DNA from: Australimonas brisbanensis
Lineage (GTDB): Bacteria; Chloroflexota; Dehalococcoidia; Lucifugimonadales; Australimonadaceae
Assembly: GCA_038147155.1 (NCBI GenBank)
Contig: JAYQTA010000005.1
Coordinates: 62,001 to 126,000, forward strand
Direction of reading: 5' to 3'
Length of the DNA: 64,000 nt
Within the stretch, counting starts at the first letter, position 1. The number at the start of each line of letters is the position of its first letter. Under the pieces are notes generated by a model. It saw nothing but the letters and a program-made list of their open reading frames with translations, was not told the DNA's origin and did no database searches. Made by a program: the position numbers and the translations under genes. Shown one piece after another: positions 1-7,484 of the stretch.

Positions 1-530
1 TCCTTCCTCGCGCCCATGTGGGCCCGCAGCGCCGTCATCGCCGTGCGCTGCAGCTCCCGTATCGCTCCCGACGTGCGGCCCATGATGGCCCCCGCCTCCT
101 CGGCGGACAGCTCGCCCAGGAACCGCAGGGTGATGACCTCCTGCTGGGCCGGGTTCAACAGCGCCATGGAGGCGCGCACCTGCTCCATGGCCAGCGCGTG
201 CTCCGTCTCGGCCGCAGGGTCATCGGCGCCAGCGACGGCGTAGGCCTCCTCCAGCGGCTCGTGGCGGCGCTTAGCGGAGCGGCGGTAGTGGTCGATCACC
301 AGGTTGTGGGCGATGCGAAAGAGCCAGGCGCCGATGGGGACGCCCTGGTCGCGGAAGGAGTCGATGGACTCCACGGCCCGCGCGAACACCTCACCCGCCA
401 GGTCCTCAGCCACATCACGGTTGCCCGTGCGCGCATAGGCGTAGCGGGCGATGCGGTCGTAGTACTCGTCGTAGGAGGCGGCTAGAGCGTCTGCCGTCGC
501 CTGGGCGGCCTCGCGGCCGGAAGAGCCCAA
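1..530 (-). CDS. RNA polymerase ECF-type sigma factor (3' end outside window)
   Basis: This gene runs leftward off the window, so its C-terminus is missing. The visible part has a sigma region 2 (YDRIARYAYARTGNRDVAED, then a GAWLFRIAHN segment) and a region 4 helix-turn-helix (LNPAQQEVITLRFLGELS, then AGAIMGRTSGAIRELQRTA). This is the layout of group 4 (ECF) sigma factors, which direct RNA polymerase to alternative promoters. I prefer the TTG at 530 as start: AGGAG lies six bases ahead of it, and a TATACT -10 box sits at 568-563. An in-frame ATG at 578 lies upstream of that box and would not be in the transcript. No anti-sigma factor is visible. Confidence 0.85.
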   Translation of the reverse strand, partial: MGSSGREAAQATADALAASYDEYYDRIARYAYARTGNRDVAEDLAGEVFARAVESIDSFRDQGVPIGAWLFRIAHNLVIDHYRRSAKRRHEPLEEAYAVAGADDPAAETEHALAMEQVRASMALLNPAQQEVITLRFLGELSAEEAGAIMGRTSGAIRELQRTAMTALRAHMGARK

Positions 531-562
531 GGAACGCTCCTGCAAGGAGGCTTTCGCGCTCA

Positions 563-568
563 AGTATA
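563..568 (-). promoter_or_regulatory. -10 box for the ECF sigma gene
   Basis: TATACT reads leftward about 33 bases ahead of the TTG start. No clear -35 hexamer is visible at the right distance, so the promoter could be of an extended or alternative-sigma type. Confidence 0.45.
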
Positions 569-741
569 GCACCGTCATCGCTTTCCCCCGCCTCTGCTCG
601 CTCCCGCCACGCCCCGCGCCGGAGCGAGGGACCGGCGCCCCGCGGGCGGCCACCCTGCCACCCTGCCTCTGCACCCCACGCCGCGGGACGACCCGGTCAG
701 TGAGGGGAACGCACCAGGGGCGGGCGGTGTCAGGGCTGGTT

Positions 742-766
742 GCGCGGAACGGGGGATGTTCCGCGC
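742..766. repeat. Perfect 9-bp inverted repeat, 7-base spacer
   Basis: GCGCGGAAC at 742-750 is mirrored by GTTCCGCGC at 758-766. There is no T-run after it. It sits about 35 bases upstream of the -10 box of the aminotransferase gene, so it could be an operator or a weak hairpin. Confidence 0.5.
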
Positions 767-799
767 GGGTGACGCCTGTGCGAGCGGGCGGCGTGTTGC

Positions 800-805
800 T
801 ATACT
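800..805 (+). promoter_or_regulatory. -10 box upstream of the class V aminotransferase
   Basis: TATACT matches the -10 hexamer seen repeatedly in this window. The transcript would have a leader of about 90 bases. No convincing -35 element is visible. Confidence 0.4.
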
Positions 806-903
806 GGCGCCACTTTTCGGGCGCGCTGTGCACGCACACGCCCCACGCCATCGAGGCGCGGGTCGTCATGGCGTAAGGCCAGCGCCCCACCCCCGGGGGC
901 CGC

Positions 904-2082
904 ATGCCGAACACCGCCGCGTTCACCCCGCCGCTGCGCCTGCTCATGGGCGCAGGGCCGTCCAACGTCCATCCCAACGTGCTCCAGGCCATGACCTCCA
1001 ACCTGCTGGGCCACCTGGATTCGGCATTCCTGGGGGCGATGGACGACGTGCGCGCCATGCTGCGCTCGGCCTTCATGACCGAGAACATGGTCACCCTCCC
1101 CATCTCCGGCACGGGCACCGCGGGGATGGAGGCGGCACTGGTGAACATCCTGGAGCCGGGCGATGTGTTCATCGTCGGCACCAACGGCTACTTCGGCGAG
1201 CGCCTCCTGGACATCGCCGCGCGCGCCGGTGCGCAGACGGTGGCGGTGCCCCACCCCCTTGGCCAGCCCGTCAGCGCCGAGGCCATCCGCGCCGAACTGG
1301 CCAAGCACCCCAAGGTGAAGGCCGTCGCCGTGGTGCACGCGGAGACCTCCACGGGCGTGGTGACGCCGATCCAGGAGATCGCCCGCGTGGTGCACGATGC
1401 CGGCGCACTGCTGGTGGTGGACGCGGTGACCAGCCTGGGCGGCGTCGAGCTGCGCGTGGACGAGTGGGGCATCGACGTGTGCTACTCCGGCACGCAGAAG
1501 TGCCTGGGGTCCCCTCCGGGCCTCGCCCCTATCACCTTCGGCCCCCGGGCCATCGAGGTGATGGACAACCGCAAGCGCAAGGTGCAGTCCTTCTACCTGG
1601 ACGTGACCCAACTCTCCAAGTACTGGCAAGAGCGCGCCTACCACCACACGGCCCCCATCTCCCAGATCTACGCCCTGCGCGAGGCGCTGCGGCTGCTGAT
1701 GGAGGAGGGTCTGGAGGCCCGCTGGGCCCGCCACGCGGCCAGCGCGGCAGCCCTCCAGGCCGGTGTGGAGGCCATGGGCCTGGGCATCGTGGCCGCCAAG
1801 GGCTACCGGGTGCCGAGCCTCACCGCCATCACCGCCCCTGAGGGCATCAACGAGGCGGACGTGCGCCGCCTCCTGCTCAAGCAGTTCAACATCGAGGTCT
1901 CCGGCGGCCTCTCCACCCTGGCGGGCAAGGTCTGGCGCGTGGGCCTCATGGGCCACAACTCCACCATGGCCAACGTCCTCACCTTCCTCTCGGCCCTGGA
2001 GACGGCGCTGGCCGCCCACGGCTACGAGATGCCCGCGGGCGCAGGTGTGGCCGCGGCCCAGAAGGCGAGCCGCGGGCTCTAG
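904..2082 (+). CDS. Class V aminotransferase (alanine/serine-glyoxylate type)
   Basis: This 392-aa PLP enzyme of aminotransferase class V resembles alanine-glyoxylate / serine-pyruvate aminotransferases. It starts with the family's GPSNVHP segment (residues 18-24), has an SGTGTAGMEA phosphate-binding region (68-77) and a VVDAVTSLGG segment (171-180). The Schiff-base lysine is K199 in SGTQKC. It would transfer an amino group from alanine or serine to glyoxylate, linking glycine/serine and C2 metabolism. A ureidoglycine-glyoxylate aminotransferase role (PucG) is an alternative, but no purine genes are nearby. The start is ATG 904 behind a weak G-rich ribosome site. It is probably monocistronic, since a strong hairpin follows. 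Confidence 0.88.
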   Translation: MPNTAAFTPPLRLLMGAGPSNVHPNVLQAMTSNLLGHLDSAFLGAMDDVRAMLRSAFMTENMVTLPISGTGTAGMEAALVNILEPGDVFIVGTNGYFGERLLDIAARAGAQTVAVPHPLGQPVSAEAIRAELAKHPKVKAVAVVHAETSTGVVTPIQEIARVVHDAGALLVVDAVTSLGGVELRVDEWGIDVCYSGTQKCLGSPPGLAPITFGPRAIEVMDNRKRKVQSFYLDVTQLSKYWQERAYHHTAPISQIYALREALRLLMEEGLEARWARHAASAAALQAGVEAMGLGIVAAKGYRVPSLTAITAPEGINEADVRRLLLKQFNIEVSGGLSTLAGKVWRVGLMGHNSTMANVLTFLSALETALAAHGYEMPAGAGVAAAQKASRGL

Positions 2083-2107
2083 CCCCACGCAGGTTTCCAC
2101 CTATGAG

Positions 2108-2135
2108 AAGGGCCCGCCTGGATAGGCGGGCCCTT
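2108..2135. terminator. Bidirectional hairpin terminator
   Basis: A perfect 12-bp stem (AAGGGCCCGCCT with AGGCGGGCCCTT) closed by GGAT lies between the convergent aminotransferase and methyltransferase genes. A T-rich stretch follows on the plus strand. Confidence 0.8.
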
Positions 2136-2160
2136 CATCTTTCCCTCAGCGTGTGCGGTG

Positions 2161-2958
2161 CTAGGCCCCTGGCGCCTGCGGCTTCTCGGCCAGGATCACC
2201 TGCATGGGCCAGTAGAAGGTGATGACGCCGGCATCGCTCACCTGGATGCCGAACGCCTCACGCACCGCATCACCGGCCATGAGGAACACGTTGCGCAGGC
2301 GGGCCGCGGACTCGGCCTCCATGCCCGCGCGCTCCACCCAGTCCTCGTACTCCAGGTCCACGCGCGCGTCGGCCATCTCCACCACCCGCAGCCCCGCCTC
2401 GGCGCACAGGTGCGCCCACTGGCTCGCGGAGTGGTTGCGCCCGTGGGAGGGGTCGCGCCAGCTCTCCACGCGGTGCATCCACTCAGCCACCGCCTCATCG
2501 TCCGGGGAAACCGTGTCCACCAGCGCCAGCAGACCGCCAGCCCGCAGCACCCGTGCCGATTCCGCGAGCCACGCCCGCACGTCGGTGAAGTGATGGGCCG
2601 CCGTGCGTGAGGCGACCAGGTCAACCGTCTCCGCCTCGAAGGGGAGCGACTCCGCGGCGCACTGAACCGTGGCCACGTTGCCCAGCCCGCGCTCGTTCCG
2701 CAACCGCTGCACCTGCTCCAGCATCTGGGGGGTGATGTCCGCCGCGAACACCTTGTCCGCCAGGGGCGCCAGGTCGAAGGCCGAGTGGCCCGCGCCCGTG
2801 CCCACGTCCACCGCCACCGCGAACCGGCGGCCCAGGGGAGCGAGCACGCTGGAGATCTGCACCAGGCCGGAGGGGATGGCGTGCGTGGTGGAGGTGGCGT
2901 AGTTGGCCGCCACCCGACCGTACTGCTCCTGCACGCTGCGCTGACGCTGCTCACTCAT
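2161..2958 (-). CDS. Class I SAM-dependent methyltransferase
   Basis: This 265-aa protein has the seven-strand methyltransferase fold. Motif I is VDVGTGAGH (residues 50-58), an acidic residue after strand 2 lies in FAADITPQML, and a post-I region AESLPFEAETVDLVASR precedes the H-H-F segment. It belongs to the Methyltransf_11 / UbiE-like group with small-molecule substrates, and the real substrate cannot be told. The start ATG at 2958 has a GGAGCGTGAGCC region upstream. It stands alone, divergent from the division cluster. Confidence 0.8.
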   Translation of the reverse strand: MSEQRQRSVQEQYGRVAANYATSTTHAIPSGLVQISSVLAPLGRRFAVAVDVGTGAGHSAFDLAPLADKVFAADITPQMLEQVQRLRNERGLGNVATVQCAAESLPFEAETVDLVASRTAAHHFTDVRAWLAESARVLRAGGLLALVDTVSPDDEAVAEWMHRVESWRDPSHGRNHSASQWAHLCAEAGLRVVEMADARVDLEYEDWVERAGMEAESAARLRNVFLMAGDAVREAFGIQVSDAGVITFYWPMQVILAEKPQAPGA

Positions 2959-3088
2959 GGCTCACGCTCCTGCGGGTCTATCCGCATTCTAGCCGCCATC
3001 ACCCTGGCCCGGCCAACCCGACTCCCCTCGGTTCCCCAACCGTCACCGGAACCTGCAGAAAACTGCCCTTCCGGCGCGTGAGCCCTGC

Positions 3089-3117
3089 TTGCATTCACGG
3101 GGAACAGAGGCTAATGT
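3089..3117 (+). promoter_or_regulatory. Promoter of the mraZ-rsmH-ftsA division cluster
   Basis: TTGCAT at 3089-3094 and TAATGT at 3112-3117 are separated by exactly 17 bases. The predicted transcript start, near 3124, falls inside the row of MraZ-type boxes, so MraZ binding would cover the start site. Confidence 0.65.
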
Positions 3118-3118
3118 T

Positions 3119-3164
3119 TGGGGAAATCTGGTGGATATACCACCTGATTTGGGGAGTTTTGGGG
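3119..3164 (+). promoter_or_regulatory. MraZ-binding repeats (MRE-like)
   Basis: Four TGGNG boxes lie directly before mraZ: TGGGG at 3119, TGGTG at 3129, TGGGG at 3150 and TGGGG at 3160. Members of each pair are one helical turn (10 bp) apart, and the two pairs are 21 bp apart. MraZ is known to bind TGGGN repeats with 10-bp periodicity upstream of its own operon, so this is very likely an autoregulatory site. A short inverted repeat GGTGG-ATATA-CCACC (3130-3144) lies between the pairs. Confidence 0.75.
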
Positions 3165-3175
3165 GAACTTTCCAG

Positions 3176-3598
3176 ATGCAACTTCACGGGGAATACACGC
3201 ATCGTCTCGATGCCCAGGGCCGGGTTGCCATACCCGCCCGCTACCGTGACGCCTTCCGGGGCGGCATCTTCCTCACGCGCGGTTTCGACCCGTGCGTGTG
3301 GGCCTTCACCCCCGCGGAGTGGGAGGCCTATTCGGCCAAGTACGCCGCCACCTCGCCCAACTCCCGCCTGAACCGCGCGCTGCGCCGTCGGGTGTTCGGC
3401 TCCACCTTCGAGCTGGAGCTGGACCGGCAGGGCCGTGTGGTGGTCCCCGCCCCGCTGCGCTCGCACGGCGCGCTGTCCGATGAGCTGGTGATCGTGGGCG
3501 CGGGCACGTACCTGGAGGTGTGGGACCGGGGGCGCTGGGAGGCGCAGGCCGCCGAACTGGACGCCCTGGACCTGGATCTGCCGGAGGAGGGCGCATGA
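3176..3598 (+). CDS. mraZ: Transcriptional regulator MraZ
   Basis: MraZ is the DNA-binding regulator that heads division/cell-wall (dcw) operons. This 140-aa protein has the two SpoVT/AbrB-like repeats: MQLHGEYTHRLDAQGRVAIP at the N-terminus and FELELDRQGRVVVPAPLR in the second half, each with the D-x-x-G-R-V/I-x-P signature. I take ATG 3176 as start. The frame is open further upstream, but that stretch covers the MraZ-binding boxes and aligns with nothing, while MQLHGEY is the family's normal N-terminus. Its TGA overlaps the rsmH ATG (ATGA), so the two are translationally coupled. Confidence 0.95.
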   Translation: MQLHGEYTHRLDAQGRVAIPARYRDAFRGGIFLTRGFDPCVWAFTPAEWEAYSAKYAATSPNSRLNRALRRRVFGSTFELELDRQGRVVVPAPLRSHGALSDELVIVGAGTYLEVWDRGRWEAQAAELDALDLDLPEEGA

Positions 3599-4467
3599 GC
3601 ACCGCGCCTCAGCGCTACCACGAGCCGGTGATGATGGCCGAGGTGCTGGAGGGGCTGGCCGTGCGCCCCGGCGGGGTCTACATCGACTGCACCCTGGGCG
3701 ATGCGGGGCACGCGGAGGCGATATTGGCCGCCGCGGCCCCTGGCGGGCGATTGCTCGGGTTCGACGCCGACCCGGAGGCCGCCGCTGCGGCGCGCGAGCG
3801 ACTGGGCGGGCACCCCGGTGCGGTGGTGGTGAACGCCAACTTCGCGACCCTGGAGGAGCACGCCCAAGCGCACGGGTTCATCCCCGCCGATGGGCTGCTG
3901 CTGGACCTGGGGCTCTCCTCCCGCCAGTTGGACGCCGAGGACCGAGGGTTCTCCTTCCGGCGCCCCGGCGCGCTGGACATGCGGTTCGACCCGTCCTCCG
4001 GCGAGAACGCGGCTGACCTGGTGAACCACCTGGACGAGCGCGAACTGGCCGACGTGATCTACACGCTGGGCGAGGAGCCGCGCTCGTGGCGCATCGCCCG
4101 CGCCATCGTGGCCGCCCGCCCCTTCACCGACGCCGAGCGTCTGGCGGAGGTGGTGGCACGCGCCTCCGGATACCCGCGTGGGCGCACCCACCCGGCGACG
4201 CGCACCTTCCAGGCGCTGCGCATGGCGGTGAACGACGAACTGGGTAGCCTGCGCGCGGTGCTGGAGCAGGCCGTGCGGGTGCTGCGCTCCGGCGCGCGGT
4301 TGGTGGCCATCGCCTACCACTCGCTGGAGGACCGCGAACTCAAGCGGTTCATCGCGAGCGGCGCCCTGCGTGCAGTGACCAAGAAGGTGCTGCGTCCCTC
4401 GGTCGACGAGGTGGCGCGCAACCGGCGCTCGCGCAGTGCGCGGGTGCGGGTGGCGGAGTGCCTCTAG
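3595..4467 (+). CDS. rsmH: 16S rRNA (cytosine(1402)-N(4))-methyltransferase RsmH
   Basis: RsmH (MraW) methylates N4 of C1402 in the 16S rRNA P-site and almost always follows mraZ. This 290-aa protein has the expected landmarks: RYHEPVMMAEV at the N-terminus, SAM-binding DCTLGDAGHAE (31-41), DLGLSSRQLDAEDRGFSFR (104-122) with the following DMRFDPS, and the C-terminal RSARVRVAE. The start ATG overlaps the mraZ stop and has GGAGGAGG upstream. The usual next genes, ftsL, ftsI and mur genes, are absent; ftsA follows after 30 bases. Confidence 0.96.
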   Translation: MSTAPQRYHEPVMMAEVLEGLAVRPGGVYIDCTLGDAGHAEAILAAAAPGGRLLGFDADPEAAAAARERLGGHPGAVVVNANFATLEEHAQAHGFIPADGLLLDLGLSSRQLDAEDRGFSFRRPGALDMRFDPSSGENAADLVNHLDERELADVIYTLGEEPRSWRIARAIVAARPFTDAERLAEVVARASGYPRGRTHPATRTFQALRMAVNDELGSLRAVLEQAVRVLRSGARLVAIAYHSLEDRELKRFIASGALRAVTKKVLRPSVDEVARNRRSRSARVRVAECL

Positions 4468-4497
4468 GCGGGAGCCTGGGGCGGAAGGAGCGAGCAC

Positions 4498-5781
4498 ATG
4501 TCCCGGAGTCGTGAGTCTCTGTACGCAGCCATGGACGTGGGCACCACCAAGGTGGCGACCCTGATTGCCCGTGTCTCGTCCCAGGGGGCAATGGAGGTGG
4601 TGGCCGCGGGCCACGCCCCCTCCGAGGGGATGCGCAAGGGCCAGGTGGTGAGCCCCTCAGACCTGGTGGGGCCGATCCGCGCCAGCGCCGCCGAGGCCGA
4701 GGCCATGCTGGGTCGTCGACTTCCTCCGGTGCTGGTGGGCATCACCGGTTCGCACCTGCACTGCATCAACGCTGGCTCGGCTGAGCCCGCGGCACGCAGG
4801 CGCGCCCACGCCTTCTCCCAGAGCGACGTGGACCGGCTGCTGAACACCACCGCCGCCTCCGGAGCGGGCCGGGGGGAGCGGGTGGTGCAGGTGGTGCCGC
4901 GTTCCTTCGGGGTGGACGCCCTCGCCGGCGTGCAGGACCCGGTGGGCATGAGCGGTGAGCGCCTGAGCGCCGAGGCCCACGTGGTCTACGGCAACGCGGC
5001 GTCCATGGAGACGCTGGAGCGCGTGCTGCGCAACGCCGACGTGCCGGTGCGCGGCATGGTGTTGGAGCACCTGGCCAGCGCCGAGGCGGTCCTCACCAAC
5101 GACGAGCGACAGGCGGGCGTGGTGCTGGTGGACATCGGTGGTGGCACCTCGGACATCGCCATCTACCTGGACGGATCCCTCGCGCACACGGCCTCGGTGC
5201 CGGTGGCCGGGCAGCACTTCACCTCCGACCTGGCGGTGGGCATGGGCATGACGCCCTCCATCGCTGAGGCGGTGAAGCTGGAACACGGGAGCGTGAGCCT
5301 GGAGGGGGTGGACGCACGTTCGTCCATCGCGGTGCCCACGGGCATCGGCGATCAGACCCGCCTGGTCTCCACCCTCACCCTGCGCCACCTGCTGCACGAC
5401 CGAGCGAACGAACTGATGAAGCTGACGCTGGCGCGGGTGGCCGAATCGGGCCTGCGTCGCATGCCGCCGGGGGGCATCGTGCTCACCGGCGGGTGCGCCA
5501 ACCTGCCGGGGCTGGTGGAACTGGCCGCCGGGTACGGGCGCACCCACGCCCGCCTGGGCGCCCCCGCCGGTTCGCTGGGCCTGCCCGCCGAGCTGCGCGA
5601 TAGCGCCTTCGCCACGGCCGTGGGCCTGCTGGTGTGGGGCGTGCAGCACCGTCACGCCGGGGCCTACATGGCCGAGCAGCCGGTCCGCATCTCCCTGGCC
5701 TCGCGCCTGCGCGGGTGGCTGGGCCGCTGGGGGAACCCCCTGCACCAACCGGGGCAACGGCCCACGGGAGCGCGCGTATGA
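4498..5781 (+). CDS. ftsA: Cell division protein FtsA
   Basis: FtsA is the actin-like ATPase that anchors FtsZ filaments to the membrane. The 427-aa protein shows phosphate-1 motif AAMDVGTTKVATLI (10-23), a 1C-type insert and phosphate-2 motif VLVDIGGGTSDIAIY (209-223). It also has the adenosine motif GGIVLTGGCANLPGL (about 326-340). The C-terminus contains RISLASRLRGWLGRWG, a basic amphipathic stretch of the kind used as the membrane-targeting helix. The start ATG 4498 has GGAAGGAG upstream. It lies 30 bases after rsmH and 202 bases before ftsZ. Confidence 0.93.
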   Translation: MSRSRESLYAAMDVGTTKVATLIARVSSQGAMEVVAAGHAPSEGMRKGQVVSPSDLVGPIRASAAEAEAMLGRRLPPVLVGITGSHLHCINAGSAEPAARRRAHAFSQSDVDRLLNTTAASGAGRGERVVQVVPRSFGVDALAGVQDPVGMSGERLSAEAHVVYGNAASMETLERVLRNADVPVRGMVLEHLASAEAVLTNDERQAGVVLVDIGGGTSDIAIYLDGSLAHTASVPVAGQHFTSDLAVGMGMTPSIAEAVKLEHGSVSLEGVDARSSIAVPTGIGDQTRLVSTLTLRHLLHDRANELMKLTLARVAESGLRRMPPGGIVLTGGCANLPGLVELAAGYGRTHARLGAPAGSLGLPAELRDSAFATAVGLLVWGVQHRHAGAYMAEQPVRISLASRLRGWLGRWGNPLHQPGQRPTGARV

Positions 5782-5867
5782 GCAACCACGCACGCACCGC
5801 CCGCCTGCCCCGCGCCCATCCGGGCTGCAAGCGCAGCCCACCGCACGGAGGTGAGAGCCATACCTGA
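5778..5867 (+). CDS. Possible 29-aa peptide coupled to ftsA
   Basis: An ATG overlaps the ftsA stop (ATGA) and opens a 29-codon frame rich in Arg, His and Pro, ending before an inverted repeat. The overlap geometry is the one used by real genes in this window, but the peptide is short, has no recognisable features and may simply be chance. It sits where other bacteria may carry division or leader sequences before ftsZ. Confidence 0.2.
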   Translation: MSNHARTARLPRAHPGCKRSPPHGGESHT

Positions 5868-5876
5868 CGCACCTCC
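5847..5876. repeat. 7-bp inverted repeat in the ftsA-ftsZ gap
   Basis: GGAGGTG at 5847-5853 pairs with CACCTCC at 5870-5876 across a 16-base loop. It could fold in the mRNA between ftsA and ftsZ. No T-run follows, so termination is unlikely. Confidence 0.35.
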
Positions 5877-5983
5877 AGCGGACGTGGAGCGGGGACGCCA
5901 TGCCCTGCTCCTGAGACAGAGCGGATAGCGGTCGGTCCAACAGAGCAACCAACCAAGCGAGAGTTCCAGAGAGGGGTACAACG

Positions 5984-7066
5984 ATGGACATGTTCGGAGC
6001 GAACCAGACGCCTCAGATCGACGGTATGGCCCAGGTGAAGGTGATCGGCGTGGGCGGCGGCGGGTGCAACGCGGTCAACCGCATGTACCGCGAGCGCGTC
6101 CCCGGCGTGGAGTACATGGCGGTGAACACCGACGCCCAGCACCTGCTGCGCCTCGATGTCCCCGTCAAGGTGCGCATCGGTGACAAGCTCACCCGCGGCC
6201 TCGGCGTGGGCGGCGACCCGGAGATCGGGCGCGCCGCCGCCGAGGAGTCCCGCGAGGAGATCTACGAAGCGGTGCGCGGCGCGGACATGGTGTTCATCGC
6301 CGGCGGCATGGGCGGCGGCACCGGCACCGGCGCCGCTGCCGTGGTCGCCGAGGTGGCCAAGGAGACCGGGGCGCTGACCATCGCGGTGGTCACCAAGCCC
6401 TTCGGTTTCGAGGGGCGCCGCCGGTCCAAGAACGCCGAGAACGGCCTCGCCCGTCTGAAGGAGAACGTGGACACCCTGATCGTGATCCCCAACGACCGGC
6501 TCGCCGCCATATGCGACGAGAAGGTCACGGCGGAGAACGCCTTCAAGATCGCCGACGACGTGCTGCGCCAGGGCGTGCAGTCCATCGCCGAGCTGGTCAC
6601 CGTCCCCGGTGAGATCAACCTAGACTTCGCCGACGTGAAGACCATCATGTCCGGCGCCGGCCCCGCATGGATGTCCATCGGCACCGCCTCTGGCGAGCAC
6701 CGCGCCGCGGAGGCAGCCAAGGCCGCCATCAATTCCCCCATGCTCGACGTCAGCATCGAGGGTGCGCGTGGCGTGCTGTTCAACATCACCGGCGGCACCG
6801 ACCTCACCCTGCACGAGGTCCAGGAGGCGGCCGATGTCATCGCCCACGTGGTGGACTCGGAGGCCAACATCATCTTCGGCATGGTCACCGACATGAAGAT
6901 GGAGGGTGAGGTGCGCGTGACCATCATCGCCACCGGCCTGCCCACCGTTGACCCCCACACCCTGCGGGACGACTCCATCTCCGAGTTCCTGCGCGAGGCG
7001 TTGGGCGAGGAGAGCGAGCTGGACCTGCCGCCCTTCCTGCGGGCATCGCGGCGCGCCGCGAACTAG
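5984..7066 (+). CDS. ftsZ: Cell division protein FtsZ (dcw-cluster copy)
   Basis: FtsZ is the tubulin-like GTPase that forms the division ring. The 360-aa protein has GVGGGGCNAVNRM (near residue 22), the tubulin signature GGMGGGTGTGAAAVV (about 106-120), the T7 loop region with GEINLDFADV, and the conserved C-terminal peptide DLPPFLR. The linker between GTPase core and C-terminal peptide is only about a dozen residues, much shorter than in most bacteria. The start ATG 5984 is behind AGAGAGGGG. A second FtsZ with a very different N-terminus lies at 31245-32876. A hairpin and a terminator follow. Confidence 0.97.
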   Translation: MDMFGANQTPQIDGMAQVKVIGVGGGGCNAVNRMYRERVPGVEYMAVNTDAQHLLRLDVPVKVRIGDKLTRGLGVGGDPEIGRAAAEESREEIYEAVRGADMVFIAGGMGGGTGTGAAAVVAEVAKETGALTIAVVTKPFGFEGRRRSKNAENGLARLKENVDTLIVIPNDRLAAICDEKVTAENAFKIADDVLRQGVQSIAELVTVPGEINLDFADVKTIMSGAGPAWMSIGTASGEHRAAEAAKAAINSPMLDVSIEGARGVLFNITGGTDLTLHEVQEAADVIAHVVDSEANIIFGMVTDMKMEGEVRVTIIATGLPTVDPHTLRDDSISEFLREALGEESELDLPPFLRASRRAAN

Positions 7067-7085
7067 CCCTCAACGCGAAGAAGAA

Positions 7086-7114
7086 GGCCCGGCCCTCCCC
7101 CCAGAGGCCGGGCC
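7086..7114 (+). terminator. Hairpin after ftsZ
   Basis: GGCCCGGCC (7086-7094) pairs with GGCCGGGCC (7106-7114), a 9-bp stem with an 11-base loop, 20 bases after the ftsZ stop. There is no T-run. Confidence 0.5.
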
Positions 7115-7195
7115 CATCGCGGGCCGGCGACTCCCCACGCCTTCCCGCAACGCTCCTCCGGTCACTCCCGCCGCGCCATAGGGAGCTGACCACCG

Positions 7196-7230
7196 GGCCC
7201 CGGATGGTTCCCCCCACCGGGGCCTTTCTT
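7196..7230 (+). terminator. Rho-independent terminator
   Basis: GGCCCCGG (7196-7203) pairs with CCGGGGCC (7217-7224), followed immediately by TTTCTT. This is a classical terminator shape about 130 bases after ftsZ, a second barrier behind the hairpin at 7086. Confidence 0.75.
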
Positions 7231-7320
7231 CGTCCATCGAACAGCGCATTCGCCCCATACGTTGTGGTGCTGCTTCCTGCTTGTACGTGCTGCCTAGTAC
7301 GAATGGCGGTGTTGCACCCC

Positions 7321-7348
7321 TTGACGCGCCGTGGCCGGTGGGTAAGAA
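7321..7348 (+). promoter_or_regulatory. Candidate nrdR promoter
   Basis: TTGACG (7321-7326) and TAAGAA (7343-7348) are 16 bases apart. Transcription from here would give a leader of about 130 bases before nrdR. Confidence 0.5.
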
Positions 7349-7421
7349 TGCCCCCGATCGGCCCGCCGTTGCACAGCATCTGGTAGCCGAGGCACGTTAA
7401 CATCGGCTATATTGGCGTTAA

Positions 7422-7473
7422 GCCGTGGAAATGCACGGCATTGCCGGAACCCGCGCACGACGGGTGTTCCGGC
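7422..7473 (+). promoter_or_regulatory. Two tandem hairpins in the nrdR leader
   Basis: GCCGTG-GAAATG-CACGGC (7422-7439) is followed by GCCGGAAC (7443-7450) pairing with GTTCCGGC (7466-7473). The 3' arm of the second hairpin abuts the ribosome site GGCGGAGG of nrdR, so folding could affect translation. Confidence 0.45.
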
Positions 7474-7484
7474 GGAGGCCACCG

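Larger units (their letters stand above)
531..903. other. Divergent intergenic region, no gene
   Basis: This 370-base stretch separates the leftward sigma gene from the rightward aminotransferase. It contains the sigma -10 box, an inverted repeat at 742-766 and a rightward -10 box at 800-805. Reading frames across it have no recognisable domain and no ribosome-binding site, so I see no gene in it. Confidence 0.6.
7067..7484. other. 418-base gene-free stretch between ftsZ and nrdR
   Basis: It holds two hairpins after ftsZ (7086-7114 and 7196-7230), a promoter (7321-7348), a second possible -10 box TATATT at 7408-7413, and two hairpins just ahead of nrdR. TTAAC (7397-7401) and GTTAA (7417-7421) flank the TATATT box symmetrically and could be operator arms. 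I see no convincing protein frame. Confidence 0.6.

Noticed and set aside
799..2100. Long minus-strand frame opposite the class V aminotransferase
   Set aside because: It is His/Gly/Ala-rich and is the complement of a clear PLP enzyme; such shadow frames occur opposite most genes here.
7067..7484. Canonical NrdR box or T-box in the nrdR leader
   Set aside because: Neither the ACACTATATATAGTGT-like box nor the T-box consensus is present.
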